NCBI RefSeq assembly: GCF_018687715.1
Contig: NC_056752.1
Coordinates: 6,192,501 to 6,256,500, forward strand
Source of the DNA: Carya illinoinensis
Taxonomy: Eukaryota > Streptophyta > Magnoliopsida > Fagales > Juglandaceae
Direction: 5' to 3'
DNA length: 64,000 nucleotides
Position 1 is the first letter of the stretch. Each line of letters opens with the position of its first letter. Both the position numbers and the translations under genes were made by a program. The notes beneath the pieces are model-generated. The model did no database searches, was not told the DNA's origin, and worked only from the letters and a program-made list of their open reading frames with translations. Positions 58,957 through 64,000 of this stretch are shown here, piece after piece.

Positions 58957-59291
58957 TGTAACGCCTCGATCTTATAGGGATCGCAGAGTTGACTTTTTGA
59001 AACTTTATACTCTAATACTAATAATATAATTACATACTTCAAAATATAAATATAATCGGAACATGACAACATTTTGTAATAAAAAATCATCAATATTCAT
59101 AGAAACCTTCTATACTAAATACATTAGGCTAAAATAATCATCTCCCCCATGTATCATAATCTTGAACTTTAAATCCTTAGCTGAAGTGTTTAAAATCATA
59201 TAAAAAATGTTATGAATTATCAACAATTCAGTAAGTAAATAACATAGGCTAACATGCAAATAACAATTTAGTAAGTAAATAACATAGGCTA
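58957..59291 (+). repeat. 5' part of a gypsy-type LTR (possible)
   Basis: TGTAACGCCTCGATCTTATA at 58957 looks like a chromovirus LTR start (TGTAACGCC). It is cut after about 335 bp by LINE copy D. 59226-59291 includes a 40-bp tandem duplication (AGTAAATAACATAGGCTAA twice). Confidence 0.4.
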
Positions 59292-61228
59292 AGAAAATTA
59301 GCAGAGCAAGGGGCAGAGGTCTACCACAGATAACGGCTTTTGTGGATGGACAATTCCCTGCAATGTATCTTGGTGTGCCATTGAGTTCTGGTCGTCTAAC
59401 GGCTAGAATGCTTGAATCATTGGTTTCAAAAATTCGAGGGAAGGTAGCGAGTTGGAAGGGGCGGTTACTGTCTCAAGGAGGTCGTCTTATTCTGATTCGG
59501 TATGTCTTATCTTGCATGGCGACTCATACGTTAGCAGTGTTGGTAGTTCCAAAGATGGTGTTGAGAAAGAAAAATGCCATCTTGTCGTCGTTCCTCTTGG
59601 GGGGAAATAATGGGAAAGGCAAGAGGAAATGTTGCTCTTGGGATAAGGTATGTAAACCAGTGAGTGAAGGGGGTGTTGGGGTACGAGATCTAGTTAAGGT
59701 ACAAAAGTCCTTTCACATGAAGTTTGCATGGAGGTTGATGGCGATCGACAGTCTTTGGACTCAGTTCTTTAAGGCAAAATATTTTAGACATGGACATATG
59801 GCATTAGTTACTCCTTCACAAAATGATTCTCTGTTCTGGAAGTCAGTTTTGAAGGTCTTTCCAGAGGTGTATGAGAATATGTATGTCAAGATAAGAGAAG
59901 GAAAAGCTTCATTTTGATTCGATAGGCCACTGAGCAGTGGCCCTCTGGCTGAGAGTATTGAATTGGTATAACATCCTGCGCTAAAAGTACAAGAGTGTTG
60001 GGAGTTGAGGGCTTGGGATACTATCGCTCTAGAAGAGTTGGTAAGGGAAGAAAAAATGAATGAAATACTGATGTAGAATTTAAACTAGAAGGTGGGGTCT
60101 GATGTGTTCGTTTGGAAACCTACCACAAATGGAAAGTTTTCTACTGCTTCGGCTTGGGAAGTCATCAGAATTAAAGGGATGAGAAGGCCATGGATGGACT
60201 GGGTCTGCCACAAGCTTCTTCCAATGAGAGTATCATTGTGTATGTGGAAGGCGTTATTCCATTACCTGCCATTTGACGAGAGAGTTCGCATGTTGGGAAT
60301 TTCGATTGTCTCAAGGTGCGACTGCTGTGTGGAAAAAACAGAGACTTTGAATCATGTGTTAAGCATGGGACTTATAGAAAGTATGGTATGGAAAAGAGCG
60401 GCATCAGTGTTTGGAATTATGAACGTGGAAAATGAACTTTGGAGGGTGAAAATCAGTAGGTGGTATCGAGTGGCAAAAAAATCAACTCAAAAGGGGACGG
60501 TAATTGGTTTGCTTCCTGCAGTGATCACTTGGAGGCTATGGCTTCGATGATGTAAAGCCCGCATGGATGGTGAGCATGAATCGGGAGAGGTAGTGTGGCT
60601 ATTGGTGAGAAGTTGGCTTGCGAAAATAGCAGGTGGTGTGACGGGTCTGCTATATTGTTCGGATCAGAATTTCTTGAAAGATTTGTAGGTGAGATAGAGT
60701 AAACCAAAGAGTAGAATTCCGCGTAGGGTGGTCTGGGAAAAACCCCTGAGTGGTTGGCTGAAGCTAAATGTGGATGGGTCATGTAGAGGGAATCCGGGTT
60801 CTTATGGGGGTGGGGGCATTATCCGAGATGCAGATGGTAACATGAAGGCTGCTTTCTTTGAGAATTTTGAACCGAGTACAAATAATGGAGCGGAATTGAG
60901 AGCGATTACGAGCGGTGTTCGAATATGTAAAGAGATGGGATATCAGAATATTTGTATTGAAAGCGATTTAGATATAGTGGTGCATTGGCTAATTTCTGGA
61001 GTTTGTGACATTTGGTACTTATGGGATTTTTGGGAAGAACTAGAAGAGGAATTAGTTGGCCTTCGGGTTTCGTTTGGGCACCAATTCAGAGAAGGAAATC
61101 AGGTTATCGATTTTTTGGCTCGACAAGGAGAGGGAGGCAGCACGAGAAGATATTTTGAAGGGGATGCAATACCCAGTAAGATGAGAGGACTAATGCGGAT
61201 GGACAAACTTCGAATCTCAAACCTTTGA
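59292..61228 (+). pseudogene. LINE ORF2 C-terminal half (late RT, zinc finger, RNase H)
   Basis: From the left: FPAMYLGVPLSSGR (RT thumb block), SWKGRLLSQGGRLILIR and the SFLLGG...CCSWDKVC linker in the frame ending at 59917. A broken stretch follows to about 60090. Next is VWKPTTNGKFSTASAWEVI, with a degraded zinc finger (CDCCVEKTETLNHVLSMG, where the usual last Cys is absent), ending at 60550. Then 60728-61228 is an intact RNase H frame: NVDGSCRGNPG, IIRDADG, a NNGAELRAI block with the Glu, IESDLDIVV and REGNQVIDFLAR. The separate frames need two or more lesions between them. Confidence 0.88.
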
Positions 61229-61470
61229 ATGTAATTTTGTCGAGGCTTGGGGCATGTGTTTGTGTTCTGGTGTTTTTCTTGATTAATTTTTTTTTTTATG
61301 CATTTGATTGGAAGGTCTAATATAGATTTTTTGTATAAGAATATTTATTTGGTTTTTGGAAAGGTTTTTTTACAAGGTATTCCTCCACCATAAGTGAAGT
61401 TTCTTAAAAAAATGGGAGGAGGTCACTCGTGGACATGTGATCTCATCTCTTTCTCAAAAAAAAAAAAAAC
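59292..61470 (+). mobile_element. LINE fragment, copy D (different family)
   Basis: The 3' part of a LINE from late RT to a poly(A) of about 14 A at 61457-61470. Its RNase H starts NVDGSCRGNPGSYGGGG, unlike the VNWDA(A/S)L type of copies A and C, so it is a separate lineage. The 5' edge is at about 59292, where coding similarity begins in mid-domain, typical of 5' truncation. Confidence 0.85.
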
Positions 61471-61730
61471 AATAGGTTGAATGATTTATTATATTTTATT
61501 TTAAAATATAAAAAAATATATTGATTATAAATTAAATAATATATTTTTAAAAATTTAAGTTTTGACTTTTATTTTGATATGATGCTTTTAAATATTTTAA
61601 AAATATTATTTAACCATGCGTCCATGTGCTGCAATCCAAAAGCCGAAAGTCTCACATGTGTTGCTCTTTTCTTTGTCAAAACCGCGAGTGTTGCTCTTCA
61701 CCCCCATTAACTATGGGGTGAAGAAAGAAA
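61471..61730. other. Short AT-rich gap, no gene
   Basis: Between the LINE poly(A) and the hAT-type element; nothing recognised. Confidence 0.6.
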
Positions 61731-61738
61731 GGAAACAG
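61731..61738. repeat. Left 8-bp target duplication
   Basis: GGAAACAG, repeated exactly at 62938-62945. Confidence 0.88.
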
Positions 61739-62589
61739 TAGGCCTGAACATCTGGTCTGGCCCGAAAATCAAAGTTCCAACCCGACCCGAACATGGATCA
61801 TTCTGAAGTAGGTAGTTCCGAACCGACTAAATTAACCGATTAACCGAATTCGACTTTTCTCTGAAATTAACCGATTAACCGATTACCTTTTTTTTTCATC
61901 TCTCTCTCTCTCTTCATCTTCTAAGGATTGCCCACATGTTGTTCTTTATCAATGCATTAAATCAATGTATCTTTATCATTTTTGTGTTAAACTTGCTCTT
62001 TTAAAGCTTTTGTTTTGGTCCTTGAGTTTCGTTTTATCTACAATACCGGTTTTGCTTTATAGATGTTGGTTTATTAGGTTAAGAATACCATTACAAATCA
62101 ATTAAAGAATAGTACAATATAAAACTGGAATACATGTTATAAGAAATATATGACACAAGATATACTTGAAGGCTTTTTTTTTTTTTTTGAAATATACCTC
62201 CTGTTATCATTTCATTCGTAGTTCAATAATATTGGAATACTTTGAAGGTTTCATTGAAAGAAACATAGCAGTTTTACTTTTCTTCGATCAGAAGTGTAAT
62301 GATCATTTAGTTCCCTGGCTCCTGCGTCCAAAGCACTAGACGTAGTAGTACTATAATTTATCAAAAACTACAAATCGTCTTAAATTACCACAGTGCGCAG
62401 AATTAATTAATCTAATCCCATATTTCTAGCAGTTGCCATATTTGCTTCACCATAATTAAAACCAAACAAACACACACAGATTTGCACAAAAACTCCATCC
62501 AAACAAACAACGCAGTTATGTAAAACCAAGGGTTGGGGAAAAGCTGTCATGAAAACTCCTAATCGAAAAACCTAGAGTATTTACCTGCG

Positions 62590-62657
<68 letters not shown>

Positions 62658-62937
62658 TTGAGAGTGTGAGAGTCAGAGAGAGCGAGAGCCTTGAGAGTGT
62701 GAAATGGAGGTAGAGCCCAGCGGCCATAGAGTCAGCTGAAGAATAAACGTATTGGCCCTACTAGGTAAAGCAACTAAATCGGGTATTGGGTAATTACCCG
62801 ACCCAACTTGATCCGAATAGAAAACAGTTCAGAAGCTCATCATTCCTACTCGTTTAAAAACGGTTCGGGTAATTTTGGGTCAGTATAATCAGATATTCGG
62901 GTCGGGTCAGTTATTTCGGCTTAATTGTCCAGCCCTA
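61739..62937. mobile_element. Non-autonomous hAT-type element, 1.2 kb
   Basis: Bounded by a perfect 8-bp duplication. The ends are TAGGCCTGAACATCTGGTC and, reverse-complemented, TAGGGCTGGACAATTAAG. Subterminal regions carry CCCGA/TCGGG and ACCGATTAACCGA motifs (61775-61890 and 62778-62925). No transposase frame is present. The interior holds the (GA)n run and a T-run. It needs a transposase from elsewhere. Confidence 0.85.
62592..62655. repeat. (GA)n microsatellite
   Basis: Uninterrupted GA run of about 64 bp inside the hAT-type element. It is followed by two copies of GAGAGCCTTGAGAGTGTG. Confidence 0.95.
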
Positions 62938-62945
62938 GGAAACAG
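62938..62945. repeat. Right 8-bp target duplication
   Basis: GGAAACAG, matching 61731-61738; host sequence resumes with TACATGCTG. Confidence 0.88.
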
Positions 62946-64000
62946 TACATGCTGCACAGTTGTTAAGAACTTTAAGCTCTTGCCTTTTTTTTTTTTAATT
63001 TTTAATGGCACAGGTGTTGCAGTGATTGTCTCTCTTGTCATTCTCTCTATTCGTGAACGAGGAAAAGCATGGTGAATTTCACAGCAAATTCGGCCAGTTG
63101 ACGGGTCGTTCTCTCTATTTCTCAACGCTTCTCTCTCTCTCTCGTCTTTTTTCTTTTTTGAAAGACTCTCTCTCACGCCTTGAATCCATCCATTAAAGAT
63201 GGACTTTCGCACTCATTCTCTCTCTTTCGCTTTTTGTTGTGCAACAAACTTTTCCCGAAAATCAAATTATCTGCACGCTTTGTTGCGACTGATATTTTGG
63301 GTGTTCAAGTATCATTGACCTTTTTCTTTCCCTCTATATCTTCCGGTAATCCTATGCTTTCCGGCTAAGAGTCTTGGAGTCCTGCTCTTTCATGCTTCTT
63401 ATGGAGAATCGATTCTTGGGTTTCTAATTTCTATTGATTCTTGGTCTCTATTTGTGTGGAATAGCCTTAGTCCAATTCTGACGGGGGTTGTATGTCTGCA
63501 AGGAAACTTCAAGGTAGGATTTTGGTCGACCATTTTCTTTTTGATCAAGGAAAAAATGTTCAACTTCTCCCCCAACTCTTGAATAAGACCACTCCATTCT
63601 TATTAATCTGACCTACTGCGTTCGGTGGTCTATCAATTATATGTTTCTTCTTCTTTTATCTTTTAGTTCCAACTTCCAAGAGAGGAAAAAAATTCTATCT
63701 ATTCAATATAATAACACAAACAGCATAGACCAGCCCGCCTTGATCATACAGCTCTCTCTCTCTCTCTCTCTCGCGCTCTGGTCTATCTGGTCTATATGAT
63801 AAAAGATGCATCTTTCTATTCTCTTTAATTAACTTCCAATCACTGATTTGGTCAGCTGTTGCAATCTGGCCAGCTCTTCCTTGCTCATATCTATAAGTAA
63901 ATTTTCTCCATTTAATTCATATATATCTTTCTATTAGATTAACTTTGCATGAAATAGTGATTTATTACTGTATTAGATCTAGTAAAGATCTTGAATCTTA
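62946..64000. other. Right-hand flank, pyrimidine-rich, no gene assigned
   Basis: CT-rich runs near 63130, 63210 and 63750-63775, and only short frames without domains. CT-rich leaders are common upstream of plant genes, so a 5' UTR or first intron of a gene beyond the window is possible but not shown. Confidence 0.4.

Noticed and set aside
1..64000. CRISPR arrays, tRNA, rRNA, riboswitches, bacterial operons
   Set aside because: None visible; the short direct repeats are microsatellites or subterminal transposon motifs, and the window is plant nuclear DNA. The tRNA-like strings TGGTATTAGAGCC are primer-binding sites, not tRNA genes.

Overview
The window is repeat-rich, AT-rich nuclear DNA from a flowering plant, almost certainly a core eudicot. 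A coiled-coil NBS-LRR gene with one intron, a MADS-box first exon, L1 LINEs of plant type, hAT and CACTA transposons, a TRIM, gypsy LTRs and an endogenous caulimovirid-type pararetrovirus all point that way. A woody species (for example a Fagales tree) is a guess from the overall flavour, not something shown. There are no bacterial-style operons, no CRISPR array and no tRNA or rRNA gene that I can see.

Layout. 1-5.0 kb is layered retroelement debris: the 3' end and 3' LTR of a gypsy element, a reverse-oriented solo chromovirus-like LTR, and the 3' third of a LINE. 5.0-12.1 kb is AT-rich intergenic DNA with many small inverted-repeat elements (MITEs). 12.26-15.40 kb is the only host gene that looks intact, a CNL-type resistance gene. 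15.4-18.1 kb has more MITEs and an internally deleted LINE. About 280-380 bp at 5.03 kb is repeated at 16.37 kb, so the resistance-gene segment appears to have been tandemly duplicated, and each copy serves as an empty-site reference for insertions in the other.

18.7-26.3 kb is a clean nested insertion. A TRIM of about 330 bp (LTRs of 115-120 bp, a tRNA-Met-like primer site, a short polypurine tract) is split by a 7.2-kb hAT transposon with a perfect 8-bp target duplication. The transposase gene (BED finger, hAT dimerisation domain) carries three nonsense codons and no frameshift. 26.3-28.5 kb is GC-richer sequence built of degenerate short tandem repeats.

28.8-35.9 kb is a decayed endogenous pararetrovirus, probably florendovirus-like: capsid region with zinc knuckle, aspartic protease, reverse transcriptase, RNase H, then a second ORF and a TATA promoter. 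It has no integrase. A 212-bp direct repeat at its two ends starts immediately after the tRNA-Met primer site, which is what a linearised, slightly over-length circular genome would give. 39.8-45.8 kb holds the Tnp2-type transposase and a second Ptta/En/Spm-type gene of a CACTA transposon. It is followed at 46.36 kb by an isolated MADS-box exon and at 48.4-48.98 kb by CACTA-like subterminal repeats ending in a CACTA terminus, so the MADS exon may be captured cargo.

52.0-57.5 kb is a full-length but broken L1 LINE on the minus strand, with a 16-bp target duplication. It landed close to the stop codon of what looks like a short terminal exon. 59.3-61.5 kb is a LINE fragment of a different family. 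61.74-62.94 kb is a non-autonomous hAT-type element with a perfect 8-bp target duplication. The last kilobase shows no identifiable gene.
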